Assembly (NCBI GenBank): GCA_039654915.1
Contig: CM077598.1
Span: 75,172,041 to 75,236,040, forward strand
DNA: 64,000 nucleotides
Direction of reading: 5' to 3'
From: Aquilaria yunnanensis
Taxonomy: Eukaryota > Streptophyta > Magnoliopsida > Malvales > Thymelaeaceae
The position numbers were made by a program, and so were the translations under genes. Every line of letters begins with the position of its first letter. The stretch's first letter is position 1. Positions 10,552-23,050 of the stretch are shown one piece after another. The notes under the pieces are model-generated. The model worked only from the letters and a program-made list of their open reading frames with translations. It made no database searches and was not told the DNA's origin.

Positions 10552-11301
10552 TGATGCCCTCCGGCATCTCTGTCCAGTGACATGGTGAATTCCGAGGGAG
10601 CTTCCGGGGGGGAAGGACGTCTTGCGGAGATATTCCCCAGGTGGGAAAATACCTGAAAAGCTCAGAAAAAAGGGTTAGGAGGTCCCCGGGATGGTTTTCC
10701 GGGGAGGAGCCTCCGACGCCCAAGTTAGTACTTTGATAATGAATAAAGTAGGCCAGCTAGAAAGGTGCGAGAGTTAGCCTGCATATATTTTCAGCTATGG
10801 GTGAGGGCTGCCCAGGGAGAGGGGATGGATGGCTCTCTTGCCAAGTCCTTTTTCCCAGTATTTATAGAAATGCCCGGCCCGTTCAGATCCTGACACGTGT
10901 TCGGCTGGATCCTTTCAGGGCGTAGGGGACAGGTAGCCGTCTTCAGGCTCCTGGTTTTGTGGCTGAGATGGGACTTGGACGACGTCAGTGTGTCAAGTCA
11001 CCGCTTCAGGCGACGTGTGGGATTCTTGTCAGAGGCTCCTTAAATGCTCATTAAATGCTCATGTCGTACTCCCGAAGTCCATGGCCGAGGTCGTCCTTTG
11101 GTACGGACGATGCCCTTCGGGAAATATGCCAGCAGTTCGGGGGAGTTCCCTGTTTCAGGTTCCGCCTTCGGGGAGATCTCCTTCGGCTTGCAATAGCTGA
11201 TTCTCTGTTTTCGAAGGTGATTTGTTTTGTATCTCGGGGGGCTAAAAGCTTCCTGTCGCTCCGGGTTCGGGTTAGAAAGAGGCTATAGCCTTCGGCTATC
11301 A
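10552..11301 (-). repeat. 3' LTR of element C
   Basis: 750 bp, plus-strand ends TGATGCCCTC...GGCTATCA. On the minus strand: TAGCC-GAA-GGCTA palindrome at the 5' end, ACACGTG box and TATAAATA near 10860, hairpin 10678-10714, and a GATGCC-GGAG-GGCATC palindrome at the 3' end. The polypurine tract (minus AAAGGAGGGCATG) abuts at 11302-11314. Confidence 0.95.
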
Positions 11302-11996
11302 CATGCCCTCCTTTGGAAAGCCGAAGTGCAGACTTCAGTTTATAGTCTTTCCGAGGATGCTCTTTGGGAGTTTTTAGGGAGTAAAACCTGTGCCGAAGGT
11401 ACACCTTTTGCCCGAAGATTATGGGCTGTTCGGCAATAGCCTGTCTTTTGGTGTCTTCGAGGCTACTTACTTCTATCTTTTTCCTTTTCCAGGTCTGTGC
11501 AGCGTCGCGTCCCATGACCAGGCGTGTCAGTTTGGAGCGGCGCGTCCCAGTTTTTTAGGGGTGTCAGAAGGCGCGTCCCCTTTTTTGGCTCGATGGCTGA
11601 CACGTGGCACTCAGTCATTACGTGGCACTCAGTCATTGGTAGGGATTGTGCTGTAACGTTAAGCGCGCCTTTTTAGGCGCGAAGGAGCAGTTATGGCAAC
11701 GTTTCGCCTTCGCCCAGCACTTAAGACGCCGGTTCGCCTGTCTCCCTTGGCCTATATATATGCTCACTCTATCATTTTTCTCTTTTTGCTTTTTCTTTTC
11801 CTCTGGTTTTCCTTCTGCTTTTTGCGGCGGTTCTTTCACCTGAGCTTTTTTCCGATCACCTTTCACGACGGCGTCTTTACATACAGATTTCGGCAAGCGT
11901 TTTGGTGGGTTTTGATTTCCAGAACTTTTTTTGTTCTTCTCAAAGTTTTTCCAAAGTTCGCTGTTGCCTTTTTCTGAACTTGCTTTTCAGGCCAAG
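11302..11996 (+). promoter_or_regulatory. Polypurine tract, repeats and promoter of aORF in element C
   Basis: Read from the left: the complement of the polypurine tract, a region with repeated GTGTCTTCGAGG and CCGAAGGTACACC words, several GCGTCCC/GTGTCAG words, ACGTGGCACTCAGTCATT twice in tandem (about 11598-11640), a TATATATA box at 11753-11760 and a pyrimidine-rich leader to the ATG at 11997. TTTTCAG at 11984-11990 just before the ATG could be a splice acceptor for a leader intron, but no donor is certain. Promoter activity is inferred. Confidence 0.6.
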
Positions 11997-13903
11997 ATGC
12001 CTATTCCTGAGAGTTGGCAACCTTTCTTGTCCCACCCTTGCTGCACTACTCCTAAAAAATTAGCAAGGTGGAAGAAGAAATTTTTCCTTCCCTCGTATGC
12101 TGTTACGAGGTTGCCACGTCCCGATCATTATAGCTTTTCAAACCATAGCAACGAGGTTACCATTTTCCGAGCTCAGTTGAAAGCCGGTCTTCGGTACCCC
12201 CCTCCGGAGTTGATTTGCGAGTTTTGCAGATTTCATGGCATTGCCGTAAATCAACTCCCTCCGAACTTGTATTGCTATTTCAACGCCTTTCTCTGTATGT
12301 GTGGCATTTTTAAAATAAAGCCCCACTACGCTATTTTTATGCAGTACTACAAGCTCTATGTGGTCCCGAAGGGTGGCTTCTACTTCATGCTACCTCGGGG
12401 ATCCGGGAGCAAAAAGTACATGTTCACCTTCGCCACCAAGGACAGCTGGCGAGGGTGGCCAAAAAAGTTTTTCTTTTTGAAGATGGAGGAGGCCTGGTCG
12501 CATGTCCCGACCAAGTGGGCTAAGGGACGGCTGGACGACGACATCGTAGATCCGAAGATGTTGCTGACCCCAGAGTTGGCTCCTATATTTGTGGATTTCA
12601 ACCGTCGTATTTGAGCCGTCGCTGACTGGGGTCCCGAGGTCTCTTCGCGCTCTCTTTACCCCTTCCCCATTAACTGGAGGTTGATGACCGAGGAGGTCCT
12701 TCGGGAGCTCAAGGTGGTAAAGGAGCATGAGACGGACCTCGAGATGCCAGCTCCTGCCATTGCTGGGAAGGATTCCTGGCTTGTGCAACTCCTTCGGGAG
12801 GAAGTTTCTTTTGAGACCTTTTTTGAGCGTGAGTTATTTTCTAGTCTCTTTGTTATAACTTCATTTTGCACTCACACTGATGTCTTCCTTCTTTCTCAGA
12901 AATGGGCGATGACACGGCTGCCTTCTACAAAGCCCTTTTCACCGGCTAGGCCGAGAAGGGTGATCCGACGAAGAAAGTCGTCTCCCGAAGGCGTAAAACA
13001 ACCGGGGCCGGTCCTTCAGCGGCAAAACGGGCGAGGAAGGCCACTCTCGAGGAGGCTATCGAGGAGCCGGGAGTTGTTGTTATTCCTCAGCCCGAGGTTA
13101 CTGCCGAGGTTCCTCCTCACAGTCCTACTTCGTCGCAGGCTCTTCTGGATGCTGTGGTGGAGTCCCCTTCTGCTGAAGAACGGCGCAGAATCAAAGGCAA
13201 GGGGGTCCCTGCCGAGGAGGTTCCGGCTGCCGAGGACGACGTGGTGGAATGCCTTCAGGTTCGGTTTGTGGTGCCTTTTTCCTTTTTCGGGTTCGTTGGC
13301 GTCCAACTGCCTTAATCCAGCTTCATGTCTTATTGCAGGGGAGTTACTCACTCCGGGCTGGGTGGCCGATCATGCCCAAAGGAGAGCCCTTCGGGACGCC
13401 ATCATCCCGAAGGGGAAGGTCCCAAAGGAGCCTTTTTGGACATTCACAGAGGACATGAACATGTACTCCTGTGATTGTCCACAGATGGCTAAAGAGATCT
13501 CTAAAGGGATCCTTACTGAGGCCTCCTTTAGAGCCATCACCGAGGCCCATCCGGGCGATAACTCTCTTGCTGCAAAGCTTTCTGAGCACGCCGCCCAGGT
13601 ATACTTCGCGCCCCATTTTCTTGAATTCTTTCTAAGTGCTTGGTTTTCTCTCTGTTTTAGTGACCTTGCCTTTGCCCTTTTACAGCTACTGGGATACGCC
13701 GGCTTTCTCAGAGTTCGGGTGGCGAGGCAGACGGCGTTCCGAACTCAGGTCTTAGGTTCTTTAGAGAAAACTAGGGCCATGTGTTCGGATCTAGCTGTCA
13801 AGAATTTGGAGCTGGCCAATTCTGCGGAAAAGGAAGTTTCCGCTCTTCGGGAGGAGTTAAAAGAGAAAGAGAAACTATCAAACGACTCCTCCCAGAAGAT
13901 TTC
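11997..13903 (+). pseudogene. aORF of element C, exons 1 to 4 (first part)
   Basis: Four predicted exons: 11997-12828, 12900-13258, 13339-13598 and 13686-13903, continuing at 28406 after solo LTR B. Each intron has GT and AG borders, is 70 to 90 bases long and recurs at the same codon in A, D, E and J. Exon 1 holds the N-terminal plant gypsy-type transposon domain (blocks PSYAVTRLPR, CMCGIF, KGGFYFMLPRGSGSKK). Exon 2 starts with MGDD and has an arginine/lysine-rich, probably nuclear-targeting segment followed by an acidic, proline-rich stretch. Exon 3 has the EPFWTFTEDMN block. Exon 4 begins the coiled coil. Stops at 12612-12614 and near 12949, and a lost base at the end of exon 2, make it a pseudogene. 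Confidence 0.82.
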
Positions 13904-15099
13904 TGTCACACCTCACTCAGCCCTGGCCTAAAAGTTACTAACTTAAAACCACCAGCCCAACTTCAAACTGGGTTTCTAATTCTCGGCCAAGCAAGAAATG
14001 GCAACTTTTAAGTCTTATTTTCTTAAGTTAAGAGGCCTGGGAGGTGGCCCAGGTGGCTTTAATAACTTCAATAACAACTCGCAGCAAGGGCAAGGCCCAA
14101 ACCCTTAACTTGCCCTACAAGCAAGGATTCACCTAATGCAATTTTAGTGCATACATAGTGTGCATCATGTGTGCTAACTATATCGCAGCCAAGAAGCCCA
14201 CAAGGTTGGTTTAGAGGTTTGAAAACCATATGCAAGATATACATGATGCATTCGGTCAACACTTGTACATATGCTTATACCATTAGTCTTCATGAAACAA
14301 AGCCCATCATCACATGAACATGCCAAACAATGGCCCATAATCACATAAACATAAGCAAGCATTAAGCCATCCATAGTCCATACATAACTTGGCATACAAA
14401 ACCCATCCAAACATAATAAGTCTAGGCACAAATGACTACACATATATACACCAAAAGAGTAGTCTACCTAGTAGTCCAAAACATGGCTACAAGCCAAGAG
14501 AATCCAAAAGTACATATGCCAAGTTATTACAAGCCATGTCTCCTAATGGTCAAACAAGACCTTAAGTATGCCATACAGGAGCACACACTGGAAAACTAGC
14601 CCAATGGCTTGGTTCATGGTCATAAAGGGAAACACTATGATCAAGGCCATAGTCCACATATCCATAGCTCCCCCTAGACAAGTCTCCACTACTGCCTGCA
14701 AACTCTAACCATAAGTCTCGGCCAATAAAGAATAAGACTTGTAATGAAAACCAACTGCTAAGCCAAGCACACATTGGCACATACCTTGGAAAGCAAGCAA
14801 ATATAAACACTAAGGACACACACAAGCAGCTTAGTCCTACTCAGGCCGAATATCTTTGCCTGAAAATAGAGAATGGGCAGTGAGCATATAACTCAGTAGG
14901 ATTCACATCTATATATAAACAACTCAAATGAGTCTATTTAGTTAAGCTGAGAGTTCACTCAAGCTTAACCTCCAGTTCATTAGCTCATCCTGCAAAACAG
15001 ACACAAAGACAAGAAAACAGGCATAGACATATACCAAAATACACAATTATAGGAAGTAACTCACTTAAGGGTCAGCATGCACAAGAAATTCACCAAAGC

Positions 15100-16300
15100 A
15101 CACAAGTACACACACACACTTCACAAAGTGGCTCTCGGCCATATCCATCCATACATGTACTCATGTGCATTTCTTGCACACAAACTTACCAAAATACCAA
15201 TTCCATTAGGAGCTCCCAAAATGCCAAGCAAATAGGCCACATTTACTTGCATTTCTAGCACATGTACCATAGTTAATTAGCTAATCAACAACCAAATAAG
15301 TAACCACAATATGCCCATCAAGTAGCTAAGGTCATATGGCACAATTAACCATCACTTAGCCACTCTAGACACTTGTATCATGGTATACAGTACCAAGCAG
15401 AACAAGTGTCAGTGAACCCTACCTCAATTAGCTCTCGGTCTCAACCAAGTTTCAATGTCCAAGTGCTCTTCAATTCCAATGCCTAGCCTGACAACACATA
15501 GGCATCATTACACAACTCATGGACCCAAAATACCATGACCATATGAAGAACACTATGACCCACATATACACTTAAGCTCTCGGCCAAAGTGCCATTATTC
15601 CATATACATGTACTGCCCATAATTCCAACACATTACATGACACTCAAGTCACCAATAAGTCATATCCATGGTAGTATTACCAAGCCATCAAGTGAAATGC
15701 ACTATGTTACCATGTATTAATCTCTCGGCCAAAGTACACATTTTCACATCGTTACATTACCCAACATTCTTGTTTACTACATGAGCATGTAAACCTCCAC
15801 TAAACTTATTCATGGCACAAATGCCATGTAACCAAGCAAGCATACTCAAGTACTTTAGCCCAAGTTCTCGGCCACATTGCCCAACTATGCACATTGATGT
15901 CATTTATCCACTAACACATTTCATGATCTTATGGCCATCAAATAACAATGCTCATGGTATAACTACCATGTAATCCATGGTAACACATCGTATTATACCA
16001 TTCCATACTTTCGGCCATGATACCCACTTCACATACACATGTTCTTCACTTAATCCAAGCCAACACACATACACCAAAGCATCAATAAGCATGGTTCATG
16101 GCATCAATGCCATGTGATTAAAGATAGAACATGGATTACCTCAAATCCACCTTTCGGCCAACACGCTAACTTCCACAAATTTGGTGTCCTTCACCACAAT
16201 AACCTATCACAAGGTTAAACAAGCATCAACAAGCATCATACATGGATTAATTTCCATGAACTCCAAGAAGAACACCAAGAACGCATTCGGCCAACAATCC
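15100..16300. repeat. About 140-bp periodic units in solo LTR B
   Basis: The word CTCGGCCAAAG or a variant recurs near 15437, 15583, 15721, 15867, 16012, 16153 and 16285, spaced about 130 to 147 bases, with another near 15132. Between the words lie short inverted repeats of the type CATGGCA-N4-TGCCATG. The same series is seen in copy G. Units are degenerate, so this is an old internal array. Confidence 0.7.
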
Positions 16301-16719
16301 ACTTCCAAACCGAGACATACTTTGCTCATTTAGCTTAACATAGCTTCAAATAAACACTTAAGTTCCTTGTACATGGAAGAACTACCATGAATTCAAGGAA
16401 ACATTGAAGTTACCTCAAGAACCCTAGCTTGGTTGGCTCGGTTCTTCTTCAATCTCCAAGTTCCAACTTTGATTCCAAGCAAACAAGAACCGAAACACTC
16501 CTTCTCAAGCTTGAATCTCCTAAAGCCTTCAAATTTCTTTGGAATTCAAAATCAATTTGTGAAGGAACTCTCAAAAGGTGCTCTCGGTTTCGCAAAGACA
16601 AGGGAAGCCCGAAATGAACAAAGACTTAGCTTGTTTCGGCAAAACACAAATGCTTTTAGTTAGCCAAAATGTTAACTTGGCTTCCATTTCTTTGCATGGC
16701 GCATTAGAGCCCTTAAGTC

Positions 16720-17585
16720 TGATAGCCAAACGCTGTCGCCTCAATCTGGCCGAATACCCTGCCACAACAACGGCCAGAAGAACTGGTGCTTCCCGGGAAT
16801 AGGTGGAATCATGCACCTCGGGAGATAGCCTGAGAGCTCCGAGCCTCGGCACGCCAGTAAAACTTGAGGACTCCATTCGCCCCCCAAGGTTGTGAACAAC
16901 GCGCCTTCGGAAAAGTGGCACCAGACATTGCTGCCCGAATATGATATCCCCGAAGGCGGAACCCCCTGGAACTGGGAACCCCCGAACTGAGGGTAGGCTT
17001 CCCGAAGAGGCTCTGTCCGAACTAGAGGACGACCTCGCCCAGGGACCTCGGGAGTACGGCAGGCGCATTTAAGGAAGCATTTAAGGAAGCCTCTGACACG
17101 TCCCACCACAGACGTAAAAAGTCGCCCTGACGCGCAGACGCCATCAGAATCATATCATGGCCCGTCTCAGCACAAGGCTCGAGGCCATCTAGTTACCAAC
17201 TATCTGTCCCCTACACCCAGACGTTCAGGAGCATCCGACCGCACACGTGTCATGATCTGAACGGGCTAGGTATTCCTATATATACAGGAAATAAATACTT
17301 GACAGGAGGTTGGCGGCCGGAGATACAGCTCCCATACTCTGAGAAGATACCAGGCGAGACTTTTCTGCCTTTCTCTTTGAGCTAGTGACTTTCTCCTTCT
17401 TCCGGCCACCACTGACTTGGGCATCGGAGGCTCCCCCCCCGGAAAAACACTCCGGGGGCCTCCTAACCCTGTTTACCAGTTTTTCAGGTACTCTCCTTGA
17501 GGCGATCCACCTTCCAGGCGTTCTTCCTCCTAGAAGTCTCCTCAACAGTCATCATGACTCACAACGATGAGGCCCTGGGCCATCA
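16720..17585 (+). repeat. 5' LTR of element A
   Basis: TGATAGCC...GGCCATCA. ACACGTGT at 17243-17250, TATATATA at 17277-17284, ACTTGGGCATCGGAGG then a long GC hairpin at 17426-17463. A likely 3' splice-like TTTTTCAG follows a CTAAC at 17464. Long open frames inside the LTR are by-products shared by all family-1 LTRs. The gag ATG (17554) lies 32 bases before the LTR end. Confidence 0.96.
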
Positions 17586-19270
17586 TTTGGCGCCGTCTGT
17601 GGGAACCGGCTCGCAGATTGCCGTCGTTGAGACTCGGCGTTCTAAGGACAAGGGACTCCCAAGGTCCTCGTCCGCGCCTGAGATACAACCGGCTGCTGAG
17701 CAGACACTCCCAGAGACTTCTACGCCCGAGGAGGACCGCCCTCTGGTAATCACCATGAGCTTCTTGAGGGACTTTCAGCGCTCGGTCGTTGCTGAAATGA
17801 CTCAGCAGATCGACCAAAGATGGCCACAGCAGTCACAGGCCCAGAAACCCTCCTCATCAACACGCCCTCGGGAGAGAAGCCCCAAGTCTACACACCGTAG
17901 TTCAGAAAGTGGAGATCCTCGCGGAGAATCATCCACAGAAGATATAGCCCTCGGGAAATGGCCTGTGGGACAAACCGGGTCCAAGCGACCGAGAGTCTCA
18001 CAGCGAAGCAGTTCGTCGCCCGAGGCGAGGGCCCTGACCCCTCCGCGCCGAACTCGCTCCCCGAAGAGGCGCCGTCGATCACCCTCCCGCGAAAATGGTC
18101 CTAGCGCCACTGCGCTTATGGAAAGGATATTGGCACGGCTGGACAGAGTGGAAAAGCAAGTGACCAGAAAACCCGTTTGGGACAGGCTGTCGGGGGCGTT
18201 ATGCGAAGATGGCTCCCGTTTATTCGCACCGTCGTTGAGGCAGCTATGCCAGGCGACTTCAGAGTGCCTAGGCTGGAGATCTATGATGGCCGGACTGATC
18301 CACAGGCCCATCTGACGAAGTACAGGCGGAGCATGATAATGCACGGAGCTGATGACGCTACCATGCGCAAATGCTTTGAAGTCACCCTCACGGGCCCAGC
18401 AACAGCATGGTACAATTCGTTGCCCCCAGGGACTATCACTGAGTTTCAGGAGTTGTCCACAGCCTTTACCCAGCAGTTCATTGGGAGCAGGCCGACGGCC
18501 AAAATGCCTGTACAGATGTTCGACATAGAGCAGAGAAACGGAGAGACGATCCGAGACTATGTCGAACGATTCAACAGGGAAGCACTTAGCGTCCCGGACT
18601 TCCGGCCCGAAATCCGCATCCTCGCTATGACACGGGGCCTTCGGCGTGACTCACAGCTGTTCTACGAGTTCTTAAAGGACCCCCCGGAAACCCTCGGAGA
18701 ATTTTACCGAAGGGCAGAGCAGCACATGACAGCCGAGGAATTGAGGATGGCGGGGCCGAAGTCTGATCATCACCGCGCCGAAGGGTCCAGCCAGCAAGCT
18801 CGGTATCTTTCTGAACACACAGGTCGACCACGGCGAATGCGAGGAAAGAAACCTCAAAGTTTCACACCCTTGAGCACGACGCGGACCAACATTCTCATGG
18901 CGCTGGAAAGGCAAGGGACGCAGATTCGGCGGCCAAAGGCCATGGCCGCCGATAATAAGAAGAATGCCAAGAAGTTCTGCCAGTTTCATCGCGACCACGG
19001 ACATGACACCGAAGACTGCTTCCAGCTGAAGAAGTACATAGAGTCGCTGATCAAACAGGGCCAACTTCGCAAGTATCTGCGGATGCCCTCCCCAAAAGGC
19101 AGAAAAGAGGAGGAAGAGAGGGCCGAAAACGAGGACTATGACTCCGACAGGCGGAGAAACAGAAGTCCAAAAAGGCGCCTTCCACCTCCAGTAGGGGTCA
19201 TCCAAACCATCACCACGGGGCTCCCATCCTCGGAAAGAAAGCGGAAGGCCAGAGAAATTGCGGTTATGGA
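17554..19270 (+). pseudogene. gag: gag of element A
   Basis: Starts at an ATG inside the LTR and reads through the primer-binding site. Order: conserved N-terminus with FLRDFQRSVV, serine/arginine/proline-rich linker with SPKRRRR-type basic clusters, gag core (about 18300-18760; ATAWYNSL, TAFTQQFIG, ETIRDYVERF), zinc knuckle C-X2-H-X4-H-X4-C at 18978-19019, acidic/arginine-rich tail. One base is missing in a run of C near 18212 compared with J and E, shifting the frame, so the N-terminal third and the core are in different frames. Otherwise open. It would form the particle and bind RNA. Gag and pol appear to be one continuous frame in this family. Confidence 0.93.
17586..17605 (+). other. Primer-binding site of element A
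   Basis: TTTGGCGCCGTCTGTGGGAA directly after the LTR. It is read as protein within gag (Leu-Ala-Pro-Ser-Val-Gly). Confidence 0.87.
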
Positions 19271-20418
19271 GTATCAAAGTCCATCAAAGAAATTGGCTCG
19301 CAAAGATGGCTCCACTGTCGTCTTCCCCCACGACGACCCGCTGCTGATAATGGCGAGAATAGGGAACTGGGACGTCAAGAGAGTGTTGCTTGATGATGGC
19401 TCAAATGCTGACGTCCTATTCTCACACTTACTGCCGAGCTTGGGCATCACCAGCAGCGAGCTGAAACCTGTCACCACGCCCACCTTCGGCGTTGGGCCAT
19501 CCGAACTACCCGTCCTCGGATGGATCGACCTCCCTTTGATGATGAAAGGCACTTCGGTAGACGGAGCAGCTGAGTCGTACGCGTCCACAATGGCAAGATT
19601 CATCGTCATGGATGTCCCGTCTTCGTACAACGCCATCCTTGGAAGGCAGACTCAGGGGAACCTGCACATTCGCCCCGATGTGAAGTACTTGACTGTCACA
19701 TTCGCCACCAAGGATGGAGATGCAGAGGTCTTCATCGACCAAGCCGAGGTAAGAAAGGTGTTTGTAAAAACACGAAAGGCTCCGGCAAACAGCTCTACAC
19801 AAACGGTGGAGGCAAAGGCGCAGGAGAAAGGCAAAGAAGGAGATCCTGCAGAAGCAGAAACGGAAGCAGTAGATCTTGTCCCAGGACAATCTACCCGAAT
19901 AGGGAAGAGCTTGGCGAAAGGTGATAAGGAAAATCTTGTATCCTTTCTGCTAAAAAATAAAGATCTGTTTGCCTACTCGCCGAAAGACATGCCAGGAGTG
20001 AACCCTGGCATAATACAGCACAGCCTCAAAGTAAGCCCGGAAGCAAAACCTATCAGGCAAAAGAAACGAAGCATCTCAGCCCACAAAAGCAACTTCGTGA
20101 AAACCGAAGTCCAGCGCCTATTGGATGCTGAAGTTATCAGGGAGGTAAAATACCCCGAATGGTTAAGCAACGTGGTCATTGCCACAAAAGAAGGTAGCAG
20201 CAAACTCCGGATGTGCATTGATTTCAGAAACTTGAACGATGCTTGCCCGAAAGACTCATTTCCCCTCCCGCCAATAGATCAACTGGTAGATTCAACGGCC
20301 GAATACGGGCTCCTGAGCTTCCTAGATGCCTTCAGCGGCTACCATCAGATAAGGATGGACCCGGAAGATGAAGAGAAAACTGCCTTCATCATCGAGGGAG
20401 AACGTACTGCTATATCAG
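19271..20418 (+). pseudogene. pol: Protease and first half of reverse transcriptase, element A
   Basis: Protease with catalytic LLDDGSNAD at about 19386-19412 and the NAILGRQT block; an acidic, alanine-rich linker; then RT with SISAHKSNF, MCIDFRNLND and FLDAFSGYHQIRMD. A 1-base deletion in a G run near 20400 (GGGAGA where D has GGGAGGA) shifts the frame between the FLDAFSGYHQI and MPFGLKNA motifs. The break is inside the RT palm, so this copy could not make active RT without help in trans. Confidence 0.93.
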
Positions 20419-20419
20419 A

Positions 20420-23050
20420 ATGCCCTTCGGGCTGAAAAATGCAGGAGCCACCTACCAGAGACTGATGAACAAGGTCTTTAAAGACCAAATGGGGAGAAAC
20501 ATGGAAGTATATGTTGACGATATGATAGTAAAAAGCAAGCTGCCCGGCTACCACGTTGCAGATTTGGAGGAAACCTTCCAAAAGCTCAGAGCCTTCGGGA
20601 TTCGCCTTAACCCCGAGAAGTGTATCTTCGGGGTGACGTCGGGAAAATTCCTTGGGTACATGGTATCCGAAAGAGGCATCGACGCCAATCCTGAGAAGAT
20701 TAAGGCTCTGCTTGAGTTCCGAACTCCTGCCACAGTGAAAGACGTGCAGAGACTAACCGGAAGAATAACCTCTCTGAGCAGGTTTATTTCCAGGTATGGA
20801 GATAGGTGTCGACCTTTCTTCAAAGTCCTCACAAAGGCAGCAAAGATGGAAGGCGACCTCGGAAGAAACAATCATCCCTGGGAAGGAGATTGCCAAAAGG
20901 CCTGGGAAGAACTCAAAGTCTACCTGGCCAGCCTGCCGACTCTGCGGCAACCTCGGGTGGGAGAACCCCTCGTACTGTACCTCGCCGTCACAGAAAAGGC
21001 CGTGAGCTCGGTCCTGATAAAAGAAGAAGGGCCGAAACAATGGCCGGTCTACTACGTCAGCAAGTCCCTGCACGGCGCCGAAGTCAAGTACCCTTTGCTT
21101 CAAAAAGCTATATACGCCTTGGTGCTTGCAGGAAGAAGGCTGCGACCATATTTCCAGGCTCACCCCATCATCGTCCGAAGTAGTCTACCACTACGGGATG
21201 TCATGAAGAGAGTTGATCATTCGGGAAGGCTCTCCAAGTGGTGCATAGAGCTTGGCGAACATGAAATCACGTATGAGCCTCGGAAGGCCATAAAAGCCCA
21301 AGCATTGGCAGATTTTATCGCCGAAATACCCACCACTGAGGAGAACCACTCAGATCCGAAAGAAGGTGAGCCAGAATGGACCTTGCATGTTGACGGAGCC
21401 TCGGGGTCCGAACACCAGGGAGCTAGAATAGTTATCAGAGGACCCGAAGGCCTAGAGGTGATGAAGGCTATCAAGTTCAGCTTCAACGTCACCAATAATG
21501 TGGCTGAGTATGAAGCCCTCATAGCGGGATTACGCTTGGCCAGAAAGATTGGCGTGAGAAACTTAAGGGCTCACAGCGATTCCCAGCTGGTAGTTCGGCA
21601 GACGGCAGGAGATTATGGGGCGAAGGACCCCATCTTGGCAAAATACCACGAGCTGGTAAGAAAACTCATCCAAGAGTTTGACGCCGTACGGATCGAAAAT
21701 GTACCCCGGCGGAATAACACTGAGGCAGATTGCTTAGCAAAGTCCAAAACATACACCGAGGTGCTAGACCATCCAAGCATCTCCGTGCTAAGCGTAACGA
21801 CCTCGGGAATGGGGTGGAAGGACCCCATAAAGAGATACCTCGCAGAGAATGAGCTTCCCGAAGACGCCGGCAATGCTGCAAGACTGCGAAGACGCGTCGG
21901 AAGATTCTTCCTGATTGGTGAAGAGCTATATCGGCAAGGATATGCAAATCCGCTGCAGAGATGTGTGGGCGAAGAGGATACTGAGATGGTCCTCGAAGAA
22001 GTCCACGAAGGCATGTGCGGCTCGCACATTGGAACTGATGCCCTTGCAGCAGTGATACTCCGCCAAGGATACTTCCGGCCTACCCTGAGAAAGGACGCAA
22101 GGCAGTTCGTCCAGAAGTGCGGTAGTTGCCAGAGACATGCAAAAATCCAGAGGATACCCTCGGAAATGGTAACGTCGGCAGACTATCCTTGGCCCTTCGC
22201 AGTCTGGGGTATAGATCTCATTGGGCCACTCCCCACAGCGCCCGGAGGCGTGAAATTCTGCTTGGTAGCAGTGGACTATTTCTCAAAGTGGGTAGAGGCA
22301 GAACCACTAGCAACTATCTCGGCAAAAGAAGTGCAGAAGTTCGTATGGAAAAACATCGTATGCAGATTTGGCATACCGAGGGTACTAGTAGCTGATAATG
22401 GATCCCAGTTCATAGACAAAGGATTCCAGGAATTCATCAGCGACCTCAGAATAAAGATGCACTTCGCCCCAGTAGCTCACCCCCAAAGCAATGGGCAGGT
22501 GGAAGTATCAAACAGGACCATAAAAGATGGCCTGAAAAAGAGACTTGGGGAAGCCAAGGGGAAATGGCCAGGAGAACTCCAAAGTGTATTGTGGAGCTAC
22601 CGAACGACGCCACGAAGAGCCACAGGGGAAACTCCCTTCTCACTCATCTTCGGAACAGAGGCCATTATCCCAATAGAGATAGTTCAGCCTTCAATACGGG
22701 TGCAAGTATTTGATGAAGGCGGAAACGACCTCGGTCTGAGAACCAAGCTCGACCTTGTGGCCGAACACAGAGAAATAGCCGAGCTGAGAAGAAAAGCTTT
22801 CCAGCAAAGAGTGGCCGCGGCTATCAACTTAAAAGCCAGGCCAAAAGAAATCAAAAAAGGAGACCTCGTTCTCCGAAAGGCCGACTTTGCACCCCGAAGG
22901 CCATCTCACGGAGTACTTCGCGCAAATTGGGAAGGACCTTATCTGGTTCTCGCCGAAGTACGAAAAGGCGTGTACAAGCTTGGCGACGCCGAAGGCGTAG
23001 AATTGAAAAACACTTGGCATTCAGACGCCCTGAAAAAATTCTACACCTAA
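20420..23050 (+). pseudogene. pol: RT, RNase H, aRNH and integrase of element A
   Basis: An 876-codon open frame. MPFGLKNAGATYQ and YVDD (20510-20524) complete the RT; the Ty3-type RNase H spans about 20960-21310; a second, archaeal-type RNase H begins at LHVDGASGSEH (about 21385) with the later E, D and D residues in AEYEAL, HSDSQLV and EADCLAK. The integrase follows with an H-H-C-C zinc-binding region (about 22000-22140), the catalytic D, D and E in WGIDLIGPLP, VADNGSQF and NGQVEVSNRT, and a GPYLVL block near the C-terminus. No chromodomain is seen. The double RNase H is the hallmark of the Tat lineage. This part is intact; only the upstream frameshifts disable it. Confidence 0.95.

Noticed and set aside
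14174..14825. Small frames in solo LTR B mirrored in G (62937-63694)
   Set aside because: Same reason: copies of one LTR. Low-complexity products and no start context or domain. Counted as non-coding.
16571..17109. Overlapping open frames of 122-206 codons in family-1 LTRs (also 26723-27384, 33965-34491, 50124-50500, 55979-56355)
   Set aside because: They recur only because the LTR recurs, lie across promoter sequence, overlap each other in two frames and show no known domain.
22800..23050. Chromovirus or centromeric (CRM) assignment
   Set aside because: No chromodomain after the integrase; the second RNase H points to Tat.
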